Below are positions 44,352 to 54,436 of a stretch of DNA of 64,000 bases, piece by piece. Origin of the DNA: Bacillota bacterium (GTDB lineage Bacteria; Bacillota; Clostridia; Lachnospirales; Lachnospiraceae); the NCBI GenBank assembly GCA_023411215.1, contig JAEYOY010000023.1, positions 1-64,000 of the forward strand. Reading direction: 5' to 3'. A program made the translations under genes and the position numbers. The first letter of the stretch is position 1. Every line of letters starts with the position of its first letter. Below the pieces are notes generated by a model that saw only the letters and a program-made list of their open reading frames with translations, made no database searches and was not told where the DNA came from.

Positions 44352-45560
44352 CTAAATTTGTTCTAGAGGGATCTCTTTTGGAAATACAGTAGCTGAATTG
44401 GAAATGTAGGGAAGCTTCAAAGCTACAGTACCATTTTCAGCAACATAAACTTCGTCGCTGATTCTGTGAACGGTACGATTTGCTTCACTTCCATGATCAG
44501 ACATATATCTACGCTTTGGAGCAGAATAAAGTGCTACCTTAGCATTGGCACAGTAATAAATGCCTACATTAGATCCATTATACCCATGATGTGCTACCTG
44601 AACAATATCGGATTTCATATATGCGCCATAACGAGCTACAGCAATGGTTGATTCGGCAACATTAGAATCTCCCAGGAATAGTGTACGGCATCCATCCACT
44701 GTCATAAGAAGGATTGTAGAGGAGTCGTTAAAGCGAGTAATTGGCATAGGGTATAAATCCTCATGAGTAGCCAACACCTCAAATTCAAGGTTACGGATAA
44801 AGAAGTGCTGGCCTGTATGTAGTTTGATTTTGTAAATCTCTGAATGATTTTCTACAAGGTTGAAGAATTCTCTTATCGTATCACTATCGCCAGCCTTCCA
44901 ATTCTCACTGCCGGGAGCAGACAAGGAAGGAAAATTATAATAAAGTCCCTCAATAATACAATCAGCAAAGCCAGCTTCAAGGAAGTCCATAAACTTACAG
45001 ATATGATCCTGATGTGCATGACTAAAGAACCATCCGGCGATAACAATCTTATGGTCTGACGGGGTGAGACTACGCAGTAGCTGATATAAGCGAAGGTGGT
45101 CATTAGTGGAGTTCATGTGAGCACTATCGATAATGAAAAAGCTTCCATCCTCACATTGAGTGATGTAGCACATACCGCAATCAATTGTCCTAAAATCCAA
45201 CTCCATCTGGTACAGTGTGGTCTGTTGAGTAGGTGAAGCAGTGGTATGCTTTTCTTTCTGATAAAGTGTTGTATTCTTATCAACAATAATTCTTGTGGTT
45301 CTGTCGTGGGATGTAAAGTATACATGCAGCAGAAATTCGTTTGTTACATAGGTAGCAAAATAATTATCCCGGATGGTATGCTCATCGTATAAGTTGAAGC
45401 CGCACCCAGCCAGGGTTTCCTTGTATTCCATAAAGCTTTCTTTTGAAGTATCGGTAATCAGATACAAAAAGCAGCTGTCATTGCAGTCGTGACAGGTTAT
45501 GTTGCTACCACCAGGATAGGATGGGATGTGTTCGGGTAATGCATGAATTGTGTAAAGCAT
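44352..45560 (-). CDS. MBL-fold metallo-hydrolase (ComEC/Rec2-like domain)
   Basis: 402 residues. The C-terminal two-thirds are a metallo-beta-lactamase fold: GWFFSHAHQDHICKFM holds the HxHxDH metal motif, LFLGDSNVAEST the acidic ligand and VAHHGYNGSN the last histidines, the arrangement of the ComEC-like subgroup. The first ~120 residues are unrecognised. No membrane segment or signal peptide. The substrate is unknown; nucleic acid or small-molecule phosphoester hydrolysis are both possible. AAAGGAG precedes ATG at 45560; upstream ATGs lack a site. Confidence 0.8.
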   Translation of the reverse strand: MLYTIHALPEHIPSYPGGSNITCHDCNDSCFLYLITDTSKESFMEYKETLAGCGFNLYDEHTIRDNYFATYVTNEFLLHVYFTSHDRTTRIIVDKNTTLYQKEKHTTASPTQQTTLYQMELDFRTIDCGMCYITQCEDGSFFIIDSAHMNSTNDHLRLYQLLRSLTPSDHKIVIAGWFFSHAHQDHICKFMDFLEAGFADCIIEGLYYNFPSLSAPGSENWKAGDSDTIREFFNLVENHSEIYKIKLHTGQHFFIRNLEFEVLATHEDLYPMPITRFNDSSTILLMTVDGCRTLFLGDSNVAESTIAVARYGAYMKSDIVQVAHHGYNGSNVGIYYCANAKVALYSAPKRRYMSDHGSEANRTVHRISDEVYVAENGTVALKLPYISNSATVFPKEIPLEQI

Positions 45561-45772
45561 GGTTTCTCCTTTCGTGTGTACAATGTGTGGATAAATCTTT
45601 ATCATGAGAATTCTTGTGGGTAAATAGATAGAATACACAAGGATTCCATTATAAACCTTTGTAATACAATAAAATTATGATGATTAACTGATTGGATATA
45701 TTATGATGGATCATCGAAATGTGAGCTTTGGCATTCAAGTCATGTTTTCGATATCTCGAATATTATATGTAT

Positions 45773-46450
45773 TTATAGTTCTTCCAGGTATAGCACACCT
45801 TCCATTGAGTTGAGAAGATCAAGAGCTTCGGTATGGGATTGCTTTTTCGGCAGATGAAGATTGACAAGAATTGCAGGCCCAAGATCGTTGATAATACCAA
45901 CTCGTTTTATATCCAAATCAGTAACCTCGAAGTTGCAACTCCTTAATTGCTTTAATACCCTATTCATATCACTCGTTTTTTCAAGTTCAATATATAGGTT
46001 GATTACCTTACTGGAAGAAATAACATTATTATCAAGATTGTGTAATAATGCCATAGCGATGAAAATCATAACGGTCCCTATGATGGCACCAGTGTAGAAG
46101 CCGATTCCTACCGCTAAACCGATACATGCAGAGGCCCAAAGACCAGCCGCAGTCGTCAGACCCTTGACTTTGTTTTGTCCTGTGAAAATAATAGTACCTG
46201 CTCCCAGGAAACCGATGCCGTTGATGACCTGTGCTCCCATACGTGCCACATCTCCGGTACCGTAATTATTATTAATATACTCATTGGTCATCATCACCAA
46301 CGCTGAGCCCATACAGACCAGCATATAAGTGCGGAATCCGGCAGGACGCTTTTTACGTCCTCGTTCAATTCCAAGGACGCCGCCGCATAACAAGGCTAAA
46401 GAAAGGCGTATTATAATTGGAATCAAGTTCATATCTTCGATCATTTGCAT
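45773..46450 (-). CDS. MgtC/SapB-family membrane protein
   Basis: 225 residues. The N-terminal half has four or five membrane helices with the family motifs GGVLGIERGRKKRPAGFRTYML and VINGIGFLGAGTIIF, then a C-terminal soluble ACT-like domain (about 145-220). MgtC proteins affect magnesium homeostasis and, in pathogens, macrophage survival; many Firmicute members are of unknown role. AAAGGAG precedes the ATG. It is divergent from no close partner and appears monocistronic. Confidence 0.92.
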   Translation of the reverse strand: MQMIEDMNLIPIIIRLSLALLCGGVLGIERGRKKRPAGFRTYMLVCMGSALVMMTNEYINNNYGTGDVARMGAQVINGIGFLGAGTIIFTGQNKVKGLTTAAGLWASACIGLAVGIGFYTGAIIGTVMIFIAMALLHNLDNNVISSSKVINLYIELEKTSDMNRVLKQLRSCNFEVTDLDIKRVGIINDLGPAILVNLHLPKKQSHTEALDLLNSMEGVLYLEEL

Positions 46451-46492
46451 TGTTTGTGTGTCTCCTTTGATTACTTTATGTTTTTAAAATGG

Positions 46493-46885
46493 TTAAACAC
46501 GGAAAATACCAATGGAATACTCTAATTCCTTCGCTCTTTCTTCAAGCTTAGCAGATATTTTAGTAAGCTGCTGCATAGTATTTTTCTGCTCTTTCGTTAA
46601 ATTATCAACATTATTATTGTTTTTAGATAACCACTCTTCTTCGTTTAGCTTAATTGGTAAAGCTGCTTTAGACGATTTCGTATTCAAATCTTCTGATGGC
46701 ATATTCTTTGTATCAATATTAGTTGGTGTTGGTATAACGGATATGTTTTCCTCATCCTTTGATATGGTGTATTCATACTCTTCTTTTTTACATGCACTAC
46801 AAATTGAAGAAATCATCAATAACACTATAACGAATATGACCAGAAAAGTAATAAATCCTTTATAATTCTTTCTCCTTAGTGGCAT
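46493..46885 (-). CDS. small membrane-anchored protein of unknown function
   Basis: 130 residues. One membrane segment (about 11-30: FITFLVIFVIVLLMISSICSA) and a hydrophilic, Asn/Lys/Glu-rich exterior with coiled-coil potential at 95-125 (KNTMQQLTKISAKLEERAKE). The CSAC at the helix end is not a good lipobox. No family recognised. GGGGG ribosome site before the ATG. It lies 42 bases from MgtC on the same strand, upstream of it, so co-transcription is possible. Confidence 0.6.
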   Translation of the reverse strand: MPLRRKNYKGFITFLVIFVIVLLMISSICSACKKEEYEYTISKDEENISVIPTPTNIDTKNMPSEDLNTKSSKAALPIKLNEEEWLSKNNNNVDNLTKEQKNTMQQLTKISAKLEERAKELEYSIGIFRV

Positions 46886-47084
46886 ATGTCCCCCTTTATA
46901 TCGTTTTGTAGGAAAAGTACTGTTAACAGCTGTATATTATATAATATTTCAACCAAAATTTATTTGCTATATTCATTTTATACCCTTGTTCATAATGCAC
47001 ATATTACACATTCTACATAAAAATAGGCGTTGATAATATAAATGTGTACATTCTGAACAAACCAAATAATACGGGAATAGACTA

Positions 47085-47112
47085 TTGTTTAAACGACGTG
47101 AGGGGATATAAT
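47085..47112 (+). promoter_or_regulatory. promoter of the second ABC importer operon
   Basis: TTGTTT, 16-base spacer, TATAAT, about 75 bases before the first permease ATG. The rest of this 303-base gap is AT-rich without other recognisable signals. Confidence 0.7.
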
Positions 47113-47188
47113 AAAGCCATGACAACGACAACTGCGAATTTGCCGGCAAAATTCAAAGTGCGTTCAATTTTTTTAAAGGAGTGGCAGA

Positions 47189-48163
47189 ATGTTTAAAGTA
47201 AAAAAGAGCAGTGCAGGTACAGGCGGGTATTTAACAAAAGCGCAAAAGATTAACACAATGAAATGCTCTCTCCGAAAGTATTGGGATTTGTATCTTCTGC
47301 TAATTCCTGTTCTCATGTTTTTTATAATTTTTAAATACCGTCCAATCTCAGATTTAATTATGGCATTTAAAAATTATAAGTTTAACTTGGGAGCATGGGG
47401 AAGTCCTTGGGCTAGTTCTTATGGCTTCGGGCATTTTATAAGATTTTTTCAAAATGCTTTCTTTAAAGAAATCATATGGAACACATTTAGCTTAAGTGCA
47501 TTACAGCTTATCATCGGTTTCCCAGTTCCAATTATCTTGGCGTTAATAATGAATGAATTGAGAAATAAATATTTTAAGAAGACACTGCAGTTGGTAACCT
47601 ATGCGCCTCACTTCATCTCTACAGTTATCTTAGTGGCAATCATGAAGGCGATTCTATCTCCTAGTACCGGTGTTATTAATCAGATCATCACAGCTGCAGG
47701 TGGTGAAGCTACCTATTTTTTTGGAATACCAGGATGGTTTAAGCCTTTATATATCTTTTCTGGTATATGGCAAAATGCGGGATACAGTTCTATTGTATAT
47801 TTAGCAAGCTTGTCTAATATTGATCCACAGCATATCGAAGCTGCAAAAATCGACGGTGCGAACAGATTTCATATTATGAAGTACGTAACAATTCCGACAA
47901 TTATACCGACAGCCGTTGTGTTGCTCATTATGGATGTGGGTAAGGTTATGAATGTAGGTTTTGAGAAAGTGTTCTTAATGCAAAATGATATGAATGTGAG
48001 AACGGCAGAGGTTATTTCTACTTATGTATATCGAAGTGGTATTGCGGGTTCCCAATTTAGTTATGCAGCAGCTGTAGGGTTGTTTAATTCATTAATTAAT
48101 GTTGCGTTACTTATTGCAGTTAATAAACTATCGAGAAAAGTAACAGAAACAAGTTTATGGTAA
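47189..48163 (+). CDS. ABC sugar transporter permease, LplB type (second importer)
   Basis: 324 residues with six membrane segments. Signature EAAKIDGANRFHIMKYVTIPTI at about residues 226-247. AAAGGAG lies before the ATG. It pairs with the next gene and the binding protein at 51.6 kb. As with the importer at 5.6 kb, no ATPase is encoded; a shared MsmX-like ATPase elsewhere is expected. Substrate unknown. Confidence 0.9.
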   Translation: MFKVKKSSAGTGGYLTKAQKINTMKCSLRKYWDLYLLLIPVLMFFIIFKYRPISDLIMAFKNYKFNLGAWGSPWASSYGFGHFIRFFQNAFFKEIIWNTFSLSALQLIIGFPVPIILALIMNELRNKYFKKTLQLVTYAPHFISTVILVAIMKAILSPSTGVINQIITAAGGEATYFFGIPGWFKPLYIFSGIWQNAGYSSIVYLASLSNIDPQHIEAAKIDGANRFHIMKYVTIPTIIPTAVVLLIMDVGKVMNVGFEKVFLMQNDMNVRTAEVISTYVYRSGIAGSQFSYAAAVGLFNSLINVALLIAVNKLSRKVTETSLW

Positions 48164-48176
48164 AGGAGGAAGTACT

Positions 48177-49097
48177 ATGAAAAATAAACAGATGACTGTT
48201 ACAAAATCGATGAAAATTAAAGCTACTGGATTTGACTTGGGATTTGACATAGTGGTTAATATACTTGCTGTAATTATTATACTTATTGTTATGTATCCAT
48301 TAGTTTACGTAGTTAGCGCATCCTTTAGTAATCCTCTTTCCATTATGAGAGGTGACGTATGGCTTTTACCTAAGAAATTTACCTTAGAGGCCTATAGAAG
48401 CGTTTTTAACAATGCAAAAATTTTGACGGGCTACAAAAACACTGTTATAATAACCGTTACTGCAACAATGATTAATCTGGTTATGACAACAATTTGCGCA
48501 TACCCGTTATCAAGAAAAGACTTTTGGGGTAAGAATTTCCTCACTATTTTTATAACAATAACAATGTTCTTTAGTGCAGGAATGATTCCAAATTACTTAT
48601 TAATCAGGAATTTAGGTTTATTAGATAGTCGTTGGTCATTAATGCTCCCCGGTATGATTTCTGTATACAATATGCTCATTATGCGTAATTACTTTCAGAA
48701 TTCAATTCCGGATGAGATTGTGGAAGCAGCTACAATTGATGGTTGTACTAATGTGCAAACACTAATCAAAGTAGTACTCCCGTTATCAAAGAGTATTCTT
48801 GCTGTTTTAGTAATATTTTATGCAGTAAGTCATTGGAATTCTTATTTCGATGCAATGATCTATTTATCATCGGGAGAGAAGTATCCGTTACAGTTAGTAT
48901 TACGTCAATTTTTATTGGAAAGTACACAAATACAGGATGATTTAGGTCTGAATCAGACATTGGCAGAATCTTCCTTGGCATATGTATCACTACAATATGC
49001 TATTATAGTTGTATCCAGCTTACCCCTACTTATCGTTTATCCATTTATGCAAAAGTATTTTACAAAGGGTATTATGGTTGGAGGAGTAAAAGGTTAA
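48177..49097 (+). CDS. ABC sugar transporter permease, LplC/YtcP type (second importer)
   Basis: 306 residues with six membrane segments. The coupling loop is EAATIDGCTNVQTLIKVVLP followed by SKSILAVLVIFYAVSHWNSYFDA. The C-terminus FTKGIMVGGVKG is typical. It starts 13 bases after the first permease with GGAGG. Confidence 0.9.
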   Translation: MKNKQMTVTKSMKIKATGFDLGFDIVVNILAVIIILIVMYPLVYVVSASFSNPLSIMRGDVWLLPKKFTLEAYRSVFNNAKILTGYKNTVIITVTATMINLVMTTICAYPLSRKDFWGKNFLTIFITITMFFSAGMIPNYLLIRNLGLLDSRWSLMLPGMISVYNMLIMRNYFQNSIPDEIVEAATIDGCTNVQTLIKVVLPLSKSILAVLVIFYAVSHWNSYFDAMIYLSSGEKYPLQLVLRQFLLESTQIQDDLGLNQTLAESSLAYVSLQYAIIVVSSLPLLIVYPFMQKYFTKGIMVGGVKG

Positions 49098-49119
49098 TTC
49101 ACTAGAAAGAGGGTTTATC

Positions 49120-51381
49120 ATGAGGAAAAAAACGCAAGTGATTTATACAGCATTAAAATCTAAATTTGCAAGATCCATCATGGTGCCCCTTATCTCTATA
49201 TTTGTCTTAGTTGTGGCAGCAATTATTTTTATCGTATTTTCTTCTTTTACCAATGAGATGAAAACGAATGCAATTGAAAAGAAGCTGCAGCAGTTAAGGA
49301 CCACGGAACAAAGTATTTCTGCGCGTTTTAATGAAATTAATAGAATTTCTTACCATATTAGCGAGGATGATCAATTTAGTTTTACTCCGTTAACAAACGC
49401 TAAGAAGTATTCAGGCTATGAATTAGCGAAGGCACTGGAGAAATTATTAGTGGGTAATGATTTTATATCCTACTTGTCTTATTACCGAATTTCTGAACCA
49501 AATAAAGTATATAGTTCCGAAGGTGAAATGTTATTCCATACGTTTTGGAAGAGTTATGTCGAATTTGAGGATGAGACAGAAGAACAATATTTGGATTATA
49601 TTCGGAGCAATACAAACAGGAAGGTCCTTCCACTAAAGAAAAGCAGCAAAGGCAAATCATATTTAACAATGATCTACCCGATTCCTTTACTGAGCAATAG
49701 ACCAAGTGCCTATGCCATTGCCTATATTAATGGATCAGAATTAGACTCAATAGTCAATTCCTTATATGTGGATTGTATGGGTGAAATGCTGATCTTTGAT
49801 ATAGACGAGGTACCTATTTATAATTATGTGAGTTCTGGAAGAGAGAGCATAAAAGATGAAATTATTGAAAATATCTCCTTACTTTCAGAGGATAAGACTT
49901 ATCGGACTTTTACCTATGAGGATCAAGACTATATTATTTTCCAGCATCAAGTAGATTATAACGGTTGGAAGTATGTGGCTATGATTCGGAAGGATGATAT
50001 TACAGGCAATTTGACCAATAAGCAGACTGAATTTTTATTAGTACTATTTAGTATTATGTTATTAGCCATAATAGCAACGATAGGATGCGTATTATTTAAT
50101 TACCGTGATATCAATAAACTAGCACAAAACATATCCCACGATTTAAATATCAGTGAATATAAACTGGGCAATGAACAAGTGTTACTTTCTAATGCCTTTG
50201 TATCTTTGATGGAAAGAACACAAAGTATTACCCAGAACCTATTCTTAGCCAATTTGGTTACAGGGCAATATGATAAGACAACAATTATATCCGCTATGAA
50301 TGAATATAATCTGAATTTTGAATACTCACATTATATTGCTTGTGTAGTTTACTTTCACGGAGTATTGGATAATCAGACGAGTGAAGGTATCATTACGAAT
50401 ATTAAAGATCACTTTGATGTAAATGATATGCAATGCTACCCGCTATATCAATCCAATCCCAATCGGGTATTGGTCATGGTAAATGCAACAGAGTCAATGT
50501 TATCATGGGAAGTTTTTGAACCAATTCTAAGTACATTATATTATAAGATTGGCAATGAATATAATGTAATTATCAGCATTGGTGTAGGTAACATTTATCC
50601 ATCATTACTTAAAGTATTAGATTCTTCCAATGAAGCGGTTAGTGCAATGTACTTCTGCATTCTCGAGGGTGAACGATTCATCAAACGATACAATGATATT
50701 GATATAGATCAAATCACCACTAAGGTATCTGATTTTACGAGTAATTTGATTTCAGTCGTAAGACAGGGAGATACTGAGGGAATACATAATGCTATGAGAG
50801 AAATGAATACAATTTTAATGGATAACGGTATCTCAGTACAGCATCAGAGTTACGTAGCATATAACATATTAACTACTTTAACGGAATATGTAGATGATCC
50901 TGCAATCTCTGACGAGATTAATAAAGTACTCCAAACTTTGCTGAAGCGTACTCAAGCGAATAATCTAAGAATTTTCGAGCAGATTGAAGGTCTATGTGTT
51001 GATATTGCTGAATATCGAAATGAAAACCGTAAAAGTAATAAGAATAAAGATTTGATTAATACCATTATCAATACAATTGCAAATAACTTATGTGATAGTA
51101 TGATGTCTCTAGAAAGCATTGCGGATCAGTGTGGGATTTCATCCTCTTATCTGAGCAGATATTTTAAGGCTCAAATGGGGCAAACACCGATGAATTATGT
51201 GGAAAATCTGCGTATGACATTAGTAAAGGAAAAGCTTTGCAAGACGGATGAATCACTGAAACAAATTCTGATAGAAACAGGATATATTGATCAAAGCAAC
51301 TTTATTCGGAAGTTTAAAAAAATTGAAGGTGTAACACCGATGACTTATCGTAAAACTTACCAGGATAACGAACAAGACTAA
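49120..51381 (+). CDS. membrane-bound AraC-family sensor/regulator
   Basis: 753 residues. Two membrane helices (about 18-42 and 305-328) enclose a large extracellular sensor region (about 45-300), probably a Cache-like domain. The cytoplasmic part ends in an AraC double helix-turn-helix (SIADQCGISSSYLSRYFKAQ and LIETGYIDQSNFIRKFKK, about 665-750). This one-component sensor is co-encoded between the permeases and the binding protein, so it probably senses the sugar or its bound form outside and activates this operon. Known from Paenibacillus-type LplABC clusters. Confidence 0.85.
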   Translation: MRKKTQVIYTALKSKFARSIMVPLISIFVLVVAAIIFIVFSSFTNEMKTNAIEKKLQQLRTTEQSISARFNEINRISYHISEDDQFSFTPLTNAKKYSGYELAKALEKLLVGNDFISYLSYYRISEPNKVYSSEGEMLFHTFWKSYVEFEDETEEQYLDYIRSNTNRKVLPLKKSSKGKSYLTMIYPIPLLSNRPSAYAIAYINGSELDSIVNSLYVDCMGEMLIFDIDEVPIYNYVSSGRESIKDEIIENISLLSEDKTYRTFTYEDQDYIIFQHQVDYNGWKYVAMIRKDDITGNLTNKQTEFLLVLFSIMLLAIIATIGCVLFNYRDINKLAQNISHDLNISEYKLGNEQVLLSNAFVSLMERTQSITQNLFLANLVTGQYDKTTIISAMNEYNLNFEYSHYIACVVYFHGVLDNQTSEGIITNIKDHFDVNDMQCYPLYQSNPNRVLVMVNATESMLSWEVFEPILSTLYYKIGNEYNVIISIGVGNIYPSLLKVLDSSNEAVSAMYFCILEGERFIKRYNDIDIDQITTKVSDFTSNLISVVRQGDTEGIHNAMREMNTILMDNGISVQHQSYVAYNILTTLTEYVDDPAISDEINKVLQTLLKRTQANNLRIFEQIEGLCVDIAEYRNENRKSNKNKDLINTIINTIANNLCDSMMSLESIADQCGISSSYLSRYFKAQMGQTPMNYVENLRMTLVKEKLCKTDESLKQILIETGYIDQSNFIRKFKKIEGVTPMTYRKTYQDNEQD

Positions 51382-51558
51382 TTTTATCTAGCTATGAAAC
51401 GAATAAATAATATTATAAGTAAAAGCAGATTACTTATGCCGTGGCAGACAGACAAAGTTGATTGATTTTTATACTAAGGTTAGGGATCGCCATACATTAT
51501 GGTAAGTACCTAGACTACTCAAAACACAAAGGTTCATTTATTACGAAAGGGGATTTTT

Positions 51559-53235
51559 ATGAAAAAAATTAGTAAAATAATGTCACTTATTCTTTGCATT
51601 ACACTTTTATCTTCCCTGTTCTATGGTTGTGGCAAGAAAAATGAAGAGGTTAATGAAACAGTAGAGCCAACAACAGCAACAACAACAGATGCTACAGCAA
51701 CCGGAGATAGTGCAGATGCAGCCAAAGATGGCATGTTTCCTATTTCAGACGAGAAAATTACCTTAGATATCATGGTTGTAAAGGGTGACCAGCAGCCTGA
51801 CTGGAACGATATCTATGTTTGGAAAAAATATGAAGAGATGACGAATATTCATATTAACTGGATACAGATATCAGGTTCAGAAAGAAGTGAGAAGGTATCA
51901 ACTGCATTAGCAAGTGGTGATATGCCAGATGTATTCCTTCGCTGTAAGGTATCTTCCTCTGATCAATTACTTTATGGTGAGCAAGGTCTTTTAGTTGACC
52001 TTACCGAGAATGATATGCTTCAAACTTACGCTCCTAATTATTGGGCTTACTTATCTAAGTATGCAGATACAAAGGCAAGTATGCAGTATCCTTCCGGTGC
52101 TATTTATTCCTTCCCTCAGGTAAATGATGGTGCTGAATTACGTGTTTCCCGTAAGTTGTTCTTTAATAAAAATTGGCTTGAGAACTTAGGCTTAGCACTT
52201 CCTACAACAACAGATGAATTATATAATGTATTAAAAGCATTCAAAGAGCAGGATGCAAACGGCAATGGCGATGCAACAGACGAAATTCCTTTGTGTTCAG
52301 CGGATTATGCTGCATTCCAGGATATCTTATTAGGAGCTTTTGGCGTTAGTAACAGAGGTCAGCAAAACCAGGTGGTTGATTGGGATACAACAACCAATTC
52401 TCCACGTCTTATTGCAGCAAGTGAAGGTTATAAGAACATGCTTCAATACATGAATAAGTTATATACCGAAGGATTAGTTGATCAAGAATTATTTACAATG
52501 GACAGTGCTAATTTCCTTACAAAAGCGCAAGACGATAGAATCGGTTGCTTTGGAAACACAAACCTTGCCAGCGTGCCTTCTGACACAAATGATAATTGGG
52601 TAGGTATTGAAGAAGCATTAGAAGGTCCTAATGGGGACAAGCTGTGGGCACCAGTAAGAGCACATTTCCATTCCACAGGTGCTGCAGTTATTACCTCCTC
52701 TAATGAACATGTTGCTGAAACCTTACAATGGTTAGATTATTTCTGGTCAAATGAAGGTAACTTATTCTATCATTATGGTGATGTAGGTACAACTTGTGTA
52801 GCTAACGAAGACGGAAGCTATGACTGGACAGAAGAGATTTACGCTAAAATAACAGGTTCTGCTACATTTGATGAAGTTGTAAGTGCTTATACCCCTTATG
52901 TTGGTGGTAACAATCCGGTAGTTGAAGTATGGCCTTACTTTGGTGGTGGTGAAACACAGCCAATCCCTGCAGCAACAGCAAGAAATCTGTTTGAGTATGG
53001 AACAGATGTATATTGGCCAAGCTTTACCTTTACAACAGAAGAAAATGATCAGTTAGCAGCAATTGAAACAGATGTAAAAAAATATTATGAATCAGCTAGA
53101 ACAGAATTTATTACTGGTACCAGGTCATTTGATACTTGGGATAGCTATATTGCTGATCTTAATAACATGGGTCTTCCTAAGATGCTTGAGATCTATGGAG
53201 CAGCGATTGAGAGATTTGAGAGTGCATTAAAATAA
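51559..53235 (+). CDS. extracellular sugar-binding lipoprotein (second importer)
   Basis: 558 residues. The lipoprotein signal ends in SLFYGC (C23 or so), followed by a Thr/Ala-rich linker. The mature part has the LTLDIMVVKGDQQPD... LplA/YtcQ-like start (KITLDIMVVK). It would serve the two permeases at 47-49 kb. A gap of 177 bases separates it from the regulator, so it may have its own promoter, fitting the high expression needed for a binding protein. Strong terminator downstream. Confidence 0.9.
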   Translation: MKKISKIMSLILCITLLSSLFYGCGKKNEEVNETVEPTTATTTDATATGDSADAAKDGMFPISDEKITLDIMVVKGDQQPDWNDIYVWKKYEEMTNIHINWIQISGSERSEKVSTALASGDMPDVFLRCKVSSSDQLLYGEQGLLVDLTENDMLQTYAPNYWAYLSKYADTKASMQYPSGAIYSFPQVNDGAELRVSRKLFFNKNWLENLGLALPTTTDELYNVLKAFKEQDANGNGDATDEIPLCSADYAAFQDILLGAFGVSNRGQQNQVVDWDTTTNSPRLIAASEGYKNMLQYMNKLYTEGLVDQELFTMDSANFLTKAQDDRIGCFGNTNLASVPSDTNDNWVGIEEALEGPNGDKLWAPVRAHFHSTGAAVITSSNEHVAETLQWLDYFWSNEGNLFYHYGDVGTTCVANEDGSYDWTEEIYAKITGSATFDEVVSAYTPYVGGNNPVVEVWPYFGGGETQPIPAATARNLFEYGTDVYWPSFTFTTEENDQLAAIETDVKKYYESARTEFITGTRSFDTWDSYIADLNNMGLPKMLEIYGAAIERFESALK

Positions 53236-53249
53236 TATATAATTAGATT

Positions 53250-53288
53250 AACAGCAGAAATCCACACTTTGCGAGGATTTCTGCTGTT
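53250..53288 (+). terminator. intrinsic terminator of the second ABC operon
   Basis: Perfect 14-base stem AACAGCAGAAATCC / GGATTTCTGCTGTT with an 11-base loop, then ATTAATT. Very stable. Confidence 0.85.
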
Positions 53289-53337
53289 ATTAATTGTGTA
53301 TGGGAAGCCTGTAAGGATTTCCCGTTTATATTCATGA

Positions 53338-53370
53338 GAATAGAAAGCTCAATTAGCGTGTTTCTATCGC
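53338..53370 (+). repeat. dispersed hairpin repeat, copy 3
   Basis: GAATAGAAAGC ... GTTTCTATCGC around a TCAATTAGCGT loop; member of the family at 19411 and 37694. Confidence 0.5.
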
Positions 53371-53422
53371 TGGAAGAAATTCGGTTACATAAATTGGGAT
53401 TTTAGGCGCAAGGAGAGTACAA

Positions 53423-54316
53423 ATGCAAGAAAAGGATAAACAGAAGCTGATTTTTTTAGACATCGACGGGACGATTTATAAAGAAATGGGCGTTATACCG
53501 GAGAGTGCTAAGACAGCGATCGAAAAGGCTAAAGCAAATGGACATAAGATATTTTTGAGCACAGGCAGATCCAGAGCGGAGCTACCCAGGAATATCTTAG
53601 ACCTGGAACCGGACGGCTTTATCGCTTCGGGAGGCTCTTATATTGAGGTAAATGGAGAAATAATATATAACCAGTATATCGGAGCGGATACATTAAAAGA
53701 TATCTACCAATATCTTTTTGATCACAAAATTAATTTTACAATAGAAAATAATGATTATATATTTGGAACGAAAGAGCAGTTAGAAGAACAAAGAAGAATC
53801 TATGAGGGAAATAAGAACAGTTATAAGGAACGGTATGAAAAACTTCTGGACAAGAGCGATTTTGAGTCGGAACTAGTGAAGGTCTGTGAAGGCATTGATC
53901 ATTTTATCAACTTACTTACTATAGTTGAGGATATTCATCAGGTGAAGGATGTTAATAAAATCATGTTCCATAAATCGGAGATATCAATGGAACAGATTAT
54001 TAGTGATGTCGGAGCTTCCGTCAATATATATCCGGGTTCTTTAGATTATTTATGTAGAGGAAACGGTGAAATGTATCGTAAGGGTATAACGAAAGCAACC
54101 GGAGTTCAGAAGATCTTAAGCTATTATGGTGCCGAGCAAAAGGATACTGTTGCATTTGGCGATGGTCTTAATGACGTGGAAATGATCCAATTTGTCGGGG
54201 TAGGAGTAGCGATGGGAAATGCGGTAGAAAAACTAAAGCAAACAGCCGACCTTGTTACAAAGGAGAATGATAAGAATGGTTTATATTATGGATTTAATGT
54301 ATGTGATTTAATATAG
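53423..54316 (+). CDS. HAD-superfamily hydrolase, Cof type
   Basis: 297 residues. Motif I is FLDIDGTIY (nucleophile D near residue 13), motif II the STGRSRAE serine/threonine region and motif IV AFGDGLNDVEMI (about 248-259), with a C2-type cap between about 85 and 200. These are usually sugar-phosphate or flavin-phosphate phosphatases. AAGGAG precedes the ATG. It follows the sugar importer, fitting a role in sugar-phosphate metabolism, but specificity is not predictable. Confidence 0.9.
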   Translation: MQEKDKQKLIFLDIDGTIYKEMGVIPESAKTAIEKAKANGHKIFLSTGRSRAELPRNILDLEPDGFIASGGSYIEVNGEIIYNQYIGADTLKDIYQYLFDHKINFTIENNDYIFGTKEQLEEQRRIYEGNKNSYKERYEKLLDKSDFESELVKVCEGIDHFINLLTIVEDIHQVKDVNKIMFHKSEISMEQIISDVGASVNIYPGSLDYLCRGNGEMYRKGITKATGVQKILSYYGAEQKDTVAFGDGLNDVEMIQFVGVGVAMGNAVEKLKQTADLVTKENDKNGLYYGFNVCDLI

Positions 54317-54404
54317 AATATCAAATTATTTTATAATCGATATTCTCAGTACTACCGCCCATTTCCCCTGCATACAATGTAACAACAACGATAATAAGGG
54401 GGAA

Positions 54405-54430
54405 TGCGTTCCGGCCAGGCAAGGAACGCA
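54405..54430 (+). promoter_or_regulatory. hairpin covering the spoIIID ribosome site
   Basis: TGCGTTCC (54405-54412) pairs perfectly with GGAACGCA (54423-54430). The second arm includes part of AAGGA at 54421-54425, the only site before the spoIIID ATG at 54437, so it could limit translation. Confidence 0.55.
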
Positions 54431-54436
54431 AACACT

